A stretch of DNA of 64,000 bases. Origin: an uncultured Alistipes sp. GTDB taxonomy: Bacteria; Bacteroidota; Bacteroidia; Bacteroidales; Rikenellaceae. A model generated the notes under the pieces. That model saw only the letters and a program-made list of their open reading frames with translations. It did not search any database and was not told the DNA's origin. Positions 35,150 to 42,720 of this stretch are shown here, piece by piece (position 1 is the stretch's first letter; every line of letters starts with the position of its first letter). The stretch is taken from positions 1 through 64,000 of the forward strand of contig CALUJN010000047.1 in NCBI GenBank assembly GCA_944320985.1, in the 5' to 3' direction. The position numbers and the translations under genes were made by a program.

Positions 35150-36118
35150 TCATATCCCCGTGCCGCATCTTGCGATTCTGCGGCCGGCGGGGCATTCGGC
35201 GCAACGCTTCACGGGGCAGTATTCGGTTGCGAGCTGCAACAGCGCTTGTGATTCGAAGGCGTTGGCCGGTTTTATCCCGGCCTCTTTCCATTCGCGGATG
35301 TAACGGTTGTCTTCGGCCGGAAGGCACTCCAGCAACGAAAGGGCGTTGTCGCGCAGCCGCTCGCTGGCGATGTAGCTGCCGTAGGCGAACTGGAGCACGG
35401 CCACGAGATTGATGCCGATGATGTTGGCCTTGAAGGCTCCGATGCGTTTGGGTCGGGAGTCGCTTTCCGCACCGGGGATGAAGTGGGTCCGCCAGTACTC
35501 CGAGGCTTCGATCCCGAAGAGCGTGCAGACATCCTTCTCCGAGCGGCAGGCCATGACACGGTCCACGATGAATTCGTCCTGCGCGAAGAACTCCGCGGCC
35601 TGAGCCAGCCGCAGGACGGGATGATTCGCGGGCCGGATCTCGGCGAGCGCCCATACGGAGGGATCCAGGGGCGAGATCTCGTATTTTGCGGCGAGATGTT
35701 CGAAACTGCGGCGGAGGTTGAGCGTGTACTCGTCGTTTCGGTAGAGATCCAGCAGTCCCGAAGCGCCGAACAGCATCGCCTCGATGGCGTGCGGGACCTT
35801 GCGTTCGCGCAGAACGACCCGGTAGGGGACCCTGCGGGCCAGTTCGAGGTAGGCCTCCTGGTTGCGGCGGTCTCCCAACGTGCGGAAATAGAGCAGGTAG
35901 AAGGTCTGATTCCAGTTGTCTGCGGCCTCCGTGCGCAGCGCCTCGACCATACGCATCTTGCGTTGCAGCCGGTCGAAGATCAACGTGGTGAAGAGCTCCG
36001 TCCGCTGGAGCGGCTCCAGCGCTGCGAGGAATCCGCCGCAGGCATGCTCTCCGGCCCGGGCTTCGAGACGTTCGATCGTGCGTTGTTGCGTGTTGTCCGT
36101 CGTTCCGTTGATGGTCAT
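35150..36118 (-). CDS. DUF2851 family protein (short)
   Basis: Function unknown. This 322-residue protein matches the middle and C-terminal part of DUF2851 (WNQTFYLLYFRTLGDRRNQEAYLELARRVPY, IEAMLFGASGLLD, FKWHRLRP-like and PANHPVLRLAQAAEFF). Family members I know are usually about 420 residues, so roughly 100 N-terminal residues appear to be missing. It ends with a CPVKRCAECPAGRRIARC cysteine cluster that could bind metal. Upstream is the DUF59 gene, 40 nt away on the same strand; downstream is the secA promoter region. Confidence 0.75.
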   Translation of the reverse strand: MTINGTTDNTQQRTIERLEARAGEHACGGFLAALEPLQRTELFTTLIFDRLQRKMRMVEALRTEAADNWNQTFYLLYFRTLGDRRNQEAYLELARRVPYRVVLRERKVPHAIEAMLFGASGLLDLYRNDEYTLNLRRSFEHLAAKYEISPLDPSVWALAEIRPANHPVLRLAQAAEFFAQDEFIVDRVMACRSEKDVCTLFGIEASEYWRTHFIPGAESDSRPKRIGAFKANIIGINLVAVLQFAYGSYIASERLRDNALSLLECLPAEDNRYIREWKEAGIKPANAFESQALLQLATEYCPVKRCAECPAGRRIARCGTGI

Positions 36119-36158
36119 CCTCCGTTCGGGTTTTGTATCGCTTCGCTCCGACCTTCGC

Positions 36159-36497
36159 TCAGAGCATGTTGAGTTCCAGCAGCGCCTCTTCGGACATCAT
36201 GCTTTTGTCCCACACGGGGTCGAACGTCAGGATGACGTTGACCGATTTCACCCCCTTCACCTTGGCCACCTGGATGTTGACATCCTCGACAAGCATGTCG
36301 GCCATCGGGCAGTTCGGGGCGGTGAGGGTCATGCGGATCGTGGCTACGCCGTCCGGCGTGTAGTCGATTTCGTAGACCAGACCGAGATCGTAGATGTTGA
36401 CCGGAATCTCCGGGTCGTATATGTTCTTGAGCGTCGCGACGATCTCCTTTTCGACCTCAAGAATCTCTTCGGGTGTCATCTCTTTTCTGTTTTTCAT
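36159..36497 (-). CDS. DUF59/MIP18 iron-sulfur assembly factor (SufT-like)
   Basis: A 112-residue protein of the MIP18/DUF59 family, which helps mature Fe-S proteins. The family core NIYDPEIPVNIYDLGLVYEI and the reactive-Cys motif TAPNCPMADML are present. The frame is open 28 codons further upstream but the extension is Pro/Arg-rich and unlike the family; ATG at 36497 (MKNRKEMTPEEI) is preferred. Its neighbour 64 nt upstream is sufE, so the two form an Fe-S cluster mini-operon. Confidence 0.93.
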   Translation of the reverse strand: MKNRKEMTPEEILEVEKEIVATLKNIYDPEIPVNIYDLGLVYEIDYTPDGVATIRMTLTAPNCPMADMLVEDVNIQVAKVKGVKSVNVILTFDPVWDKSMMSEEALLELNML

Positions 36498-36561
36498 ATT
36501 GTACCCCTTCCTCTCCTGCGGGGAGCGTGGGGAACGGGCGTCGGGAACACTCCTGCCGCCG

Positions 36562-36990
36562 TTATTTCTCTTCGGATTCAACCTTGGTTTCGAAGGCCAG
36601 GGCGTAGAGCCGCATCTGTTTGATCATCGCCACCAGACCGTTTGCCCGCGTGGGGGAGAGGTTTGCGCTCAGCCCGATGCGGTCGATGAAATAGAGCTGC
36701 GTGTCGAGAATCTCCTTCGGGGTGCGTCCGTTCAGCACCCGGATCAACAGGGCGATGATCCCCTTGGTGATGATGGCGTCGCTGTCGGCCGCATAGTAGA
36801 CGCGCCCGTTCTCCAGCCGTGCGTCGACCCACACCCGGGACTGACAGCCCTGGATGAGGTACTGTTCCGCCCGGTGTTCCGGGGCGATTGCGGGAAGCGT
36901 TTCGCTCAATCCGATCAGATAGTCGTATTTGTCGAGCCAGTCGTCGAAAACCGAGAACTCCTCGATGATTTCATCCTGTATCTTGTCCAT
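36562..36990 (-). CDS. sufE: Cysteine desulfuration protein SufE
   Basis: Accepts persulfide sulfur from the cysteine desulfurase SufS and passes it to the SufBCD scaffold. The 142-residue protein has the active Cys49 in LIQGCQSRVW, followed by the conserved DARLENGRVYYAADSDAIITKG and the C-terminal LSPTRANGLVAMIKQM helix. SufS and SufBCD are not in this window. It starts 12 nt after the stop of the AP-fold protein gene and leads into the DUF59 gene. Confidence 0.96.
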   Translation of the reverse strand: MDKIQDEIIEEFSVFDDWLDKYDYLIGLSETLPAIAPEHRAEQYLIQGCQSRVWVDARLENGRVYYAADSDAIITKGIIALLIRVLNGRTPKEILDTQLYFIDRIGLSANLSPTRANGLVAMIKQMRLYALAFETKVESEEK

Positions 36991-37002
36991 AATTCGTGTT
37001 TG

Positions 37003-38568
37003 TTACATCTCCACCAACTCTTCCAGGGCGTTTCCTTCCGTGGCGGCGGGTTCGCGCACCCCGGCCATCCGGGCCAGGGTCGGCGCTACGGAGGTCATCT
37101 CCACACGGCGGTTCACGCGCAGCGGCCCGGCCCCCTGTCCGTAGAAGATGAGCGGCACCTCGGTGTCATAACCGTACATCGATCCCGACATCGACCAGCA
37201 GCGCTCCTGCTCCTCGATCCAGCCGGGCATGAGGTTCAGAATCACGTCGCCCGAACGCCGCGGATAGAAGCTGTTCTGCATCTTGCGGGCGTATCCGCTT
37301 CCGAAGTAGCTCGTGCGCATGGCCGAGGCGGCCAGAGCGTGCGACACGCCGCTGAACTGCATGGCGAAGATGGCCACCTCGTTCTGCACATCGGAGAGGT
37401 TCAGCCCCCGTTCGTAGATGAGGTTGTGATTCAGCCACAGACACTTGTCGGCGTATGCCGTGACCCAGTTCCCCGTGCCGTAACGGACGTTGAGGAATCC
37501 GTTGACGATCACCTCGAACTGGCGGCTGTTGAACCGCTCGGCCTCTTCGCCTCCCGCATCGTACGAGGGGCTCGTTCCGTGGTCGGAGGTGACGACGATC
37601 AGCGCATTCCCCTCCTTGACCTGTGCGAAGACGAAGGTCAGAAAGTCGGCCAGATCGCGGTCCAGCCGATAGTACATGTCTTCGACCTCGACCGATTCGG
37701 GTCCGTAGGCTTCGGTGATGCGGCGCGGGGTGTCGAGACAGATGTTCAGCAGATCGGGCACCTCGTCGGCTCCGAGGCGGTATTGGGCGATGGCCTGCTT
37801 GGCGAGCCCCAGCACGGCGGTGTTCCCGGCCGGGGTGTAGAGCAGCCGTTCGTAGTCGTTTTCGAGTTTCAGGCGTCCGCGGCCGTTGGTGTCGGCCTCC
37901 TTCTTGTTGCGTCCCGCCAGGACGAGGTCGTGTTGGCGGGTGTTGAGGTAGCGGCTCTTCTCGAGCAGCGAACGCCATTCGAGGCCGATGTAGGAGAGGT
38001 TGTAGCGCTCGCGGTTGCTGCGCTCGATCCACTCCGGGAGCCTTTCGGCGTAGTAGGGTGAGGTGATCCAGTCGCAACGCGTGGAGTCGAGCCAGAAGAC
38101 CTCGCCGCCGCGTCCTGCCATGACGACGGCCGACAGCGCCTCGGCTGCGATGGTGACGGACTGACTCCCGGGAGCCTGTTGCAGGAGGGTTTCGGAGAGC
38201 GTCGGGGCGATCCGGTGGTAGGCTCCGGGCCCCTTGCGGCCGGAGATCAGCTCTACGGTGCGGTTGGTGGTGTAGTCGACCCAGCGGGGTCCGATCACGC
38301 CGTGCGTCGAGGGCATGGCTCCGGAGGTGAGCGTGGCCAGCGAGACGGGAGTTGTGGTCTGCAGGTAGTCGTAACGCGCGTCGGTATAGACCGTGCCGCG
38401 CTCGGTGAGGCAGCGGAAGCCTCCTTCGTCGAAGTTCGCGGCATAACGCTCCAGATCGCCCGCACGCATCGATCCGATGACGAGCTGGACGATCAGCCGG
38501 GGTTGTGCCGCCGCGGGGCGGAGTGCCGCCAGAGCGGCTATGAGGAGCAGAATGAGGCGTGTGTTCAT
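37003..38568 (-). CDS. Alkaline-phosphatase-superfamily exported protein
   Basis: A 521-residue exported protein of the type I phosphodiesterase/alkaline phosphatase superfamily. It has a signal peptide ending PAAAQ near residue 22. The nucleophile region is TTTPVSLATLTSGAMPSTHG (residues ~71-90) and the late metal site is VVTSDHGTSP. The first metal Asp, normally in a V-D-Q-x-R sequence, appears replaced by Gly in LVIGSMRAGDL (residues ~29-39), so activity is uncertain. It begins the operon sufE-DUF59-DUF2851 from a TAAATTTG box. The MNTRLILLL start is preferred over an extension that overlaps that box. Confidence 0.88.
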   Translation of the reverse strand: MNTRLILLLIAALAALRPAAAQPRLIVQLVIGSMRAGDLERYAANFDEGGFRCLTERGTVYTDARYDYLQTTTPVSLATLTSGAMPSTHGVIGPRWVDYTTNRTVELISGRKGPGAYHRIAPTLSETLLQQAPGSQSVTIAAEALSAVVMAGRGGEVFWLDSTRCDWITSPYYAERLPEWIERSNRERYNLSYIGLEWRSLLEKSRYLNTRQHDLVLAGRNKKEADTNGRGRLKLENDYERLLYTPAGNTAVLGLAKQAIAQYRLGADEVPDLLNICLDTPRRITEAYGPESVEVEDMYYRLDRDLADFLTFVFAQVKEGNALIVVTSDHGTSPSYDAGGEEAERFNSRQFEVIVNGFLNVRYGTGNWVTAYADKCLWLNHNLIYERGLNLSDVQNEVAIFAMQFSGVSHALAASAMRTSYFGSGYARKMQNSFYPRRSGDVILNLMPGWIEEQERCWSMSGSMYGYDTEVPLIFYGQGAGPLRVNRRVEMTSVAPTLARMAGVREPAATEGNALEELVEM

Positions 38569-38589
38569 CGTTGCGGTTTGTATGAGCCG

Positions 38590-38597
38590 CAAATTTA
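38590..38597 (-). promoter_or_regulatory. Promoter -7 box for the AP-fold/sufE/DUF59/DUF2851 operon
   Basis: TAAATTTG on the minus strand, 21 nt before the ATG at 38568; it overlaps the stop codon of the GSCFA gene. Confidence 0.6.
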
Positions 38598-39560
38598 CGA
38601 ATTTATTTCGATACATTGTCGGAAAAGCACGCTTTCGCGCTGAAAATCGATTCCGGGGAGTGCGGCAATGCGTTCGAGTTGCCGACGGCAGAAGGCGCGG
38701 TGGGCTTCGCCGTGCGGATTGCGGGGGCGGTGAGCCGCCGCGGCGACGATTGCCTCGACCTCGGGGAGCAGCCGCCGGGCCTCATCGTCCAGCGCCGCCT
38801 CTGCGAACCGTTCCCACAGGTAGGCGATGGCCTGCGGTGAGGGGTGCACCAGGTCGTCGGCATAGAAACGGTAGTCGCGCAGGTCGTCCGTGAGGATCTC
38901 GTAGGCGGGGAAGTAGTCCACCTGCGGGAAACGAGCGGTGAGCTCCTCGACGGCCAGACGCAGTGCGGCCTTGCTCACGGCATTTCCTGCAAGGCCGTCT
39001 CCGAGGTGGCGGACCGGACTGACGGTCAGCAGGATTTGTTTCCCGGCAAGCGGGCCTTCGAAGAGTCCGGCAAGGGCTTCGACGATCTCCGCGACGCTCA
39101 GCCGCCGGCGGACGAACTCCGTGGCGGGGCGTCGGTGGCAGTTGGCGACGACACGTCCGTCGTGTTCGTAGACCCAGGCCGTGCCGAGTGTAAGGAGCAT
39201 GCGGTCGGAGGCGCGGAGCGCTTCGGCTCCCGCCTGTCGGGCGGTGTTCATGCGGCGGAGCGCCTCGTCGAGTGTCGGTGCGGAGAAGTCGCCGTGGAAG
39301 TCGTAGTGATACCACACCTCGCCGTCGAAGCCCAGTTCTTCTCGTGTGACGGGCGTGGGGGCGGCGTAGCTGCGGATCGCCGCGGCGATCGACAGCGGAT
39401 TGAAGAGGATTCCCGAGGGATTTCTGACGACGTGGAATTTCGCTGCGGCGAGGCGTTCGGCGATGTGTGTGGCGAAGCACGACCCGAGGGCCAGAATCCG
39501 ATTCTGGTATCCGATGCGCAGGTTGAGCTGCGGAGGTTCGATTTCGGTGCGGAATTTCAT
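38595..39560 (-). CDS. GSCFA domain protein
   Basis: A 321-residue protein of the GSCFA family, which resembles SGNH hydrolases and is found mainly in Bacteroidetes and proteobacteria; the substrate is unknown. The name-giving motif LGSCFATHIAERL is at residues ~25-37, and HRRPATEF and LTVSPVRHLGDGL follow; the C-terminal DDLVHPSPQAIAYLWERF contains the Asp/His pair expected of an SGNH catalytic site. No signal peptide is seen. The ATG is 4 nt from a TATTTTTG box, so the mRNA should be leaderless; the gene is divergent from ispE, with overlapping promoters. Confidence 0.9.
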   Translation of the reverse strand: MKFRTEIEPPQLNLRIGYQNRILALGSCFATHIAERLAAAKFHVVRNPSGILFNPLSIAAAIRSYAAPTPVTREELGFDGEVWYHYDFHGDFSAPTLDEALRRMNTARQAGAEALRASDRMLLTLGTAWVYEHDGRVVANCHRRPATEFVRRRLSVAEIVEALAGLFEGPLAGKQILLTVSPVRHLGDGLAGNAVSKAALRLAVEELTARFPQVDYFPAYEILTDDLRDYRFYADDLVHPSPQAIAYLWERFAEAALDDEARRLLPEVEAIVAAAAHRPRNPHGEAHRAFCRRQLERIAALPGIDFQRESVLFRQCIEINS

Positions 39561-39564
39561 ACGG

Positions 39565-39572
39565 CAAAAATA
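39565..39572 (-). promoter_or_regulatory. Leaderless-type -7 box for the GSCFA gene
   Basis: TATTTTTG on the minus strand ends 4 nt before the start codon, placing transcription start at or next to the A of ATG. Confidence 0.7.
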
Positions 39573-39581
39573 GAAAATTCC

Positions 39582-39589
39582 TATCTTTG
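39582..39589 (+). promoter_or_regulatory. Leaderless-type -7 box for ispE
   Basis: TATCTTTG ends 4 nt before the ispE ATG. It is 9 bp from the divergent GSCFA box, so the two RNA polymerase footprints must overlap. Confidence 0.75.
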
Positions 39590-39593
39590 TTCC

Positions 39594-40406
39594 ATGATTC
39601 TGCGAGCGAACTGTAAAATAAATCTGGGCCTCGATATCCTGCGTCGCCGGCCCGACGGTTATCACGATCTGCAGACCGTGATGTATCCCGTGCGGGGACT
39701 TTACGACGAGGTGGAGGTCGTGCGGACCGATAAGCCGGGTGTGGAGTTTCTCTCCGAGGGGCTGACGGTGGATTGTCCGGCCGATGAAAATATCTGCGTG
39801 AAGGCCTTTCGGCTCATGCGGCAGCGTTACGGTGTGGAGGGCGTGCGGATCCGGTTGGTGAAGCGCGTGCCGTTCGGTGCCGGGCTGGGGGGCGGGTCGG
39901 CCGATGCCACGGCGGTCGTCCTGGCGTTGAACGAACTCTTTGCCCTGGGACTCTCCGAGGAGGAGTTGATCGCCCGGGCTGCCGAACTGGGCAGCGATAC
40001 GGCCTTCTTTGTGAGGAATACGCCGCAGTTATGTACGGGACGGGGTGAGGTGATGGAGCCTTTTGGGGTGGATCTGAGCGGTTTGACGCTCGTGGTGGTG
40101 AAGCCCGACGAAGGGGTTTCGACCCGGGAGGCCTATGCCGGCGTGCATCCCCGGGTGCCCGCAGTGCCGCTCGCCGAACGCTTGCGGCGTCCCGTCGCGC
40201 AGTGGCAGGGGCTTGTGACCAACGATTTCGAAGAGTCGGTCTTTGCGGCGCATCCTTCGATCCGTGCCGTCAAGGAGCGGCTGTTGGCTGCGGGGGCTCT
40301 CTACGCTTCGATGTCGGGGAGCGGTTCGGCCGTTTTCGGACTCTTCGGCCCGCAAGCAAAAGGCGAGGAGCTGTGTGCCCTCTCGCCCTTTGTCTTCGAA
40401 CTCTGA
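39594..40406 (+). CDS. ispE: 4-diphosphocytidyl-2-C-methyl-D-erythritol kinase
   Basis: Phosphorylates CDP-methylerythritol in the non-mevalonate isoprenoid pathway, the step after IspD. The 270-residue GHMP kinase has ANCKINLGLDILRRRPDGYHDL at the N terminus, the ATP-binding VPFGAGLGGGSADATAV loop and the C-terminal SMSGSGSAVFGLF. The frame is open far upstream on this strand, but that is the antisense of the GSCFA gene; the ATG at 39594 gives the standard N terminus and lies directly behind a promoter box. The mRNA should be leaderless. Confidence 0.96.
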   Translation: MILRANCKINLGLDILRRRPDGYHDLQTVMYPVRGLYDEVEVVRTDKPGVEFLSEGLTVDCPADENICVKAFRLMRQRYGVEGVRIRLVKRVPFGAGLGGGSADATAVVLALNELFALGLSEEELIARAAELGSDTAFFVRNTPQLCTGRGEVMEPFGVDLSGLTLVVVKPDEGVSTREAYAGVHPRVPAVPLAERLRRPVAQWQGLVTNDFEESVFAAHPSIRAVKERLLAAGALYASMSGSGSAVFGLFGPQAKGEELCALSPFVFEL

Positions 40407-40437
40407 TCCCCGGACTGTCTTTGCCCGGTCTCTCTTA

Positions 40438-40446
40438 CCCCCCCCC
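40438..40446. repeat. C9 tract between ispE and rpiB
   Basis: Nine C, 32 nt past the ispE stop, in a 156-bp convergent gap that otherwise shows only short GC-rich inverted fragments. Confidence 0.7.
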
Positions 40447-40562
40447 TCCGGCTCCTTTGGGGTCGGGTTTGTTTTTCGCCCGGCCCGTCCTGAATCCCGG
40501 AGCACCGTCCTGGCTCCCCGGGCGGATGGAGCGTCCGGCCCGTCGGGTTTCGCCCGCCGGGA

Positions 40563-41018
40563 TTATTCTTCGCTCTTCGGTGCGGCCTGCACCGGTATCT
40601 TGGCGATCCGGTTGGCGTGGCGGCCTCCCTCGAACTGTGCCGCGAAATAGGCGTCGAGCATCTGCACCGCCTCGTCGTTGGTGATGAACCGTGCGGGGAA
40701 GACAATGACATTGGCGTCGTTGTGACGGCGGATCAGCGTGGCGATCTCCGGATCCCAGCAGAGCCCGGCCCGGATTCCCTGATGCTTGTTGAGTGTGATG
40801 GCCATCCCTTCGCCCGAGCCGCACAGCGCAACACCGCAGGCCACTTCGCCCTTCTCGACCGCTTTGGCAAGCGGGTGTGCATAATCGGGGTAGTCAACAC
40901 TGTCGGGAGAATTCGGCCCGAAATCCAATACCTCGTAGCCCATTGCATCGAGATAACCTACCAGGAATTCCTTCATTTCATAGCCGGCGTGGTCGCTGGC
41001 GATACCGATTTTTGTCAT
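40563..41018 (-). CDS. rpiB: Ribose-5-phosphate isomerase B
   Basis: Interconverts ribose 5-phosphate and ribulose 5-phosphate. The 151-residue protein starts MTKIGIASDHAGYEMKEF (phosphate-binding His/Asp region) and has VDYPDYAHPLAKAV, the catalytic Cys in GVALCGSGEGMAI, and RAGLCWDPEIATLIRRHNDANVIVFPAR. All residues of the RpiB active site are present. The long upstream open frame is ruled out since it crosses the divergent promoter region; ATG at 41018 is standard. A minus-strand TAACTTTG box lies 53 nt upstream. Confidence 0.96.
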   Translation of the reverse strand: MTKIGIASDHAGYEMKEFLVGYLDAMGYEVLDFGPNSPDSVDYPDYAHPLAKAVEKGEVACGVALCGSGEGMAITLNKHQGIRAGLCWDPEIATLIRRHNDANVIVFPARFITNDEAVQMLDAYFAAQFEGGRHANRIAKIPVQAAPKSEE

Positions 41019-41071
41019 CGTATCCTGAGTTTTTGAATTTTTTTTGTTCCGTTTGGAACGGTTTGTAAGGA

Positions 41072-41079
41072 CAAAGTTA
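41072..41079 (-). promoter_or_regulatory. Promoter -7 box for rpiB
   Basis: TAACTTTG on the minus strand fits TAnnTTTG, 53 nt before the rpiB ATG and divergent from the ybaN box. Confidence 0.6.
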
Positions 41080-41123
41080 ACGAAATATTTCTCCCAACCT
41101 TGTCCCGAAGTGCTGAAAAACTC

Positions 41124-41131
41124 TATTTTTG
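41124..41131 (+). promoter_or_regulatory. Leaderless-type -7 box for the YbaN-family gene
   Basis: TATTTTTG ends 4 nt before GTG at 41136, which decides that GTG is the start. Confidence 0.65.
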
Positions 41132-41135
41132 CATC

Positions 41136-41501
41136 GTGAAAACGTTTTTTATCTTTCTTGGCGCGCTGTCGCTGCTGCTGGGGCTGGTCGGCATCTTCGT
41201 GCCGCTGCTCCCTACCACCCCCTTTCTGCTGCTGACGGCGGCGCTTTGGGTGCGCTCCTCGCCACGCCTCTATGCCTGGCTGCTTTCCCACCGTCGCCTG
41301 GGTACCTATATCCGTAATTTCCGCGAAAACCGGGCCATCCCGCTCCATGCCAAGATTCTCTCCGTAGCCCTGCTCTGGGCTTCGATGCTCTACTGTATTT
41401 TTGCCGTCGTGGACGAATGGTGGTGGGCGCAACTTGGGTTGCTTGCCGTGGCCGCAGGCGTTACGTGGCACATTCTTTCGTTCGCCACCCTGCGCCGGTA
41501 G
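41136..41501 (+). CDS. DUF454 (YbaN) family inner membrane protein
   Basis: A 121-residue membrane protein of the YbaN/DUF454 family, function unknown. About three hydrophobic segments are seen (IFLGALSLLLGLVGIFVPLL, PTTPFLLLTAALW, and a C-terminal pair), with the family motif LPTTPFLLL and the RRLGTYIRNFRENRAIP loop. The first possible initiator on this frame is TTG at 41100, but the promoter box at 41124-41131 lies inside that stretch, so GTG 41136 (read MKTFFIFLG) is preferred. The mRNA would have no leader and a GTG start. Confidence 0.82.
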   Translation: MKTFFIFLGALSLLLGLVGIFVPLLPTTPFLLLTAALWVRSSPRLYAWLLSHRRLGTYIRNFRENRAIPLHAKILSVALLWASMLYCIFAVVDEWWWAQLGLLAVAAGVTWHILSFATLRR

Positions 41502-41611
41502 CCGATCGGATTCCGGCGCCGAACGGCCCCGCAGAACGAGTTATCCGCAAGATCCCTTCGAGAGTCTTCCGTTCATGTCGGACCCGTGGCGGGGCTCCTC
41601 GTCTTGAAACC

Positions 41612-42250
41612 TTATTCCGGCAGCCCTTCGGACTCCTTCTCCTCCTCAAAGAGCAACTCCCGCAGGTAATATTTCACCGTCCACGCGTCGTCGGTCAGGT
41701 CGCTCGCCGCTTCGTCGTATTCGGCGACCGGCTGGATCAGCAACCGGTATTCGTGTCCGGGCTTGAAGTCGAAACCCTCGATCTCCGACGGAAAGGCTAC
41801 CCATCGAGGTGTGTCGTAACGCAGGTCCTGGATCCAGTAGGCGGCTGTCTGCGCATCGGCCCGCCGCGAGGCGACGCGGATCTCCAGCTCGGGGCTGAAG
41901 GTCAGCGGGTCGACCGGCATTTCGGCTTCGGTACGCGCAAGCTGCTCCTCCATCGTGTAACGTTCGCTGCGACCGTCGGCCGGCGGATTGGCGATCGGGT
42001 CGATTCGTACGCGCAGGGTCGTCTGGTAGCCTCGCTCGAAGGTGAAACCCCCAATTCGTGCCGCCGTAGTCTCCCACGGAGCATTCTCACCCTTTTGGAC
42101 GACGTAGGCCGGAACGTATCCGAAGCCCATGGTGATGCCTGCCACGCCCTTTTCGGGCGCGATGGTCCAGATTTCGGTACGTGATTCGTTGTCGTTGTCA
42201 CAGGCGCCCAGGGCAAAGGGCAGCAACAGAAAAAGAAGAAGTTTTTTCAT
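41612..42250 (-). CDS. Lipoprotein with two DUF4377 domains
   Basis: Function unknown. The 212-residue protein has a lipoprotein signal (MKKLLLFLLLPFALGACDN). Two similar halves follow, each with a DUF4377-like pattern: W-E/W-V, I-x-G-F-x-F-x-x-G-x-x-Y/T-x-L-x-V/I, then an ending of about 30 residues with DPxANPPADGRSERYTMEEQL in the first and DEAASDLTDDAWTVKYYLREL in the second. DUF4377 is common as a single domain in HslJ-like envelope proteins; two in tandem is less usual. The C terminus is Glu-rich. It is a single gene between hairpins. Confidence 0.72.
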   Translation of the reverse strand: MKKLLLFLLLPFALGACDNDNESRTEIWTIAPEKGVAGITMGFGYVPAYVVQKGENAPWETTAARIGGFTFERGYQTTLRVRIDPIANPPADGRSERYTMEEQLARTEAEMPVDPLTFSPELEIRVASRRADAQTAAYWIQDLRYDTPRWVAFPSEIEGFDFKPGHEYRLLIQPVAEYDEAASDLTDDAWTVKYYLRELLFEEEKESEGLPE

Positions 42251-42316
42251 GGTCCTTGGTTTTTGAGTGTGAGGTTCTTCTGGAAACGGCTCGAATGCTG
42301 CAATACTGCATCGAAG

Positions 42317-42355
42317 AACACAAAAAAAACGGACCGAAGTCCGTTTTTTTGTGTT
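42317..42355. terminator. Bidirectional hairpin upstream of the DUF4377 gene
   Basis: AACACAAAAAAAACGGAC and GTCCGTTTTTTTGTGTT form an AT-rich stem with a 4-5-nt loop; 31 nt past the stop of the minus-strand 104-residue membrane protein gene, so it most likely terminates that transcript. Confidence 0.8.
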
Positions 42356-42386
42356 GAGTCGGGTGGGTCGTGTCGGCTCTTCCCAA

Positions 42387-42701
42387 TTAACCCAGGTAGT
42401 GCTCCGCGACGCTGATGAGGAATCCCAGCAGCACGGCGTTGAGCAGCATCGGAAGCAGTCGGTTCTCCTTGCCCGATCCGATCGTCGCCGAGGGGAGCGT
42501 GAGCATCAGTGCCACGCCCATGCCGTCGGCCCACCAGGGCAGGTAGGGCAGATCGCTGTAAAAGACGATCACACCGGCAAACAGATAGGCCAGAAAGATC
42601 GCACAACAGTTCCGCAGTGAGGCCTTGCGGGCCACCATCGGCAGGACGGCCACGGCTCCGGCAATGGCTCCCGTGGCGAGTGACAGCGTGAAATGGGTCA
42701 T
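42387..42701 (-). CDS. Small four-helix membrane protein, unknown function
   Basis: A 104-residue protein with about four hydrophobic segments: ATGAIAGAVAVLPMVA, CCAIFLAYLFAGVIVFY, a WWADGMGVALMLTL segment and MLLNAVLLGFLISVAEHYLG. A short basic stretch (RKASLRNC) sits between the first two, giving a cytoplasmic loop by the positive-inside rule. I do not recognise the family. It is 19 nt downstream of typA, so it is probably co-transcribed; no cofactor or catalytic motif is visible. Confidence 0.7.
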   Translation of the reverse strand: MTHFTLSLATGAIAGAVAVLPMVARKASLRNCCAIFLAYLFAGVIVFYSDLPYLPWWADGMGVALMLTLPSATIGSGKENRLLPMLLNAVLLGFLISVAEHYLG

Positions 42702-42720
42702 TGTTACCTCCTCCTGGGTG

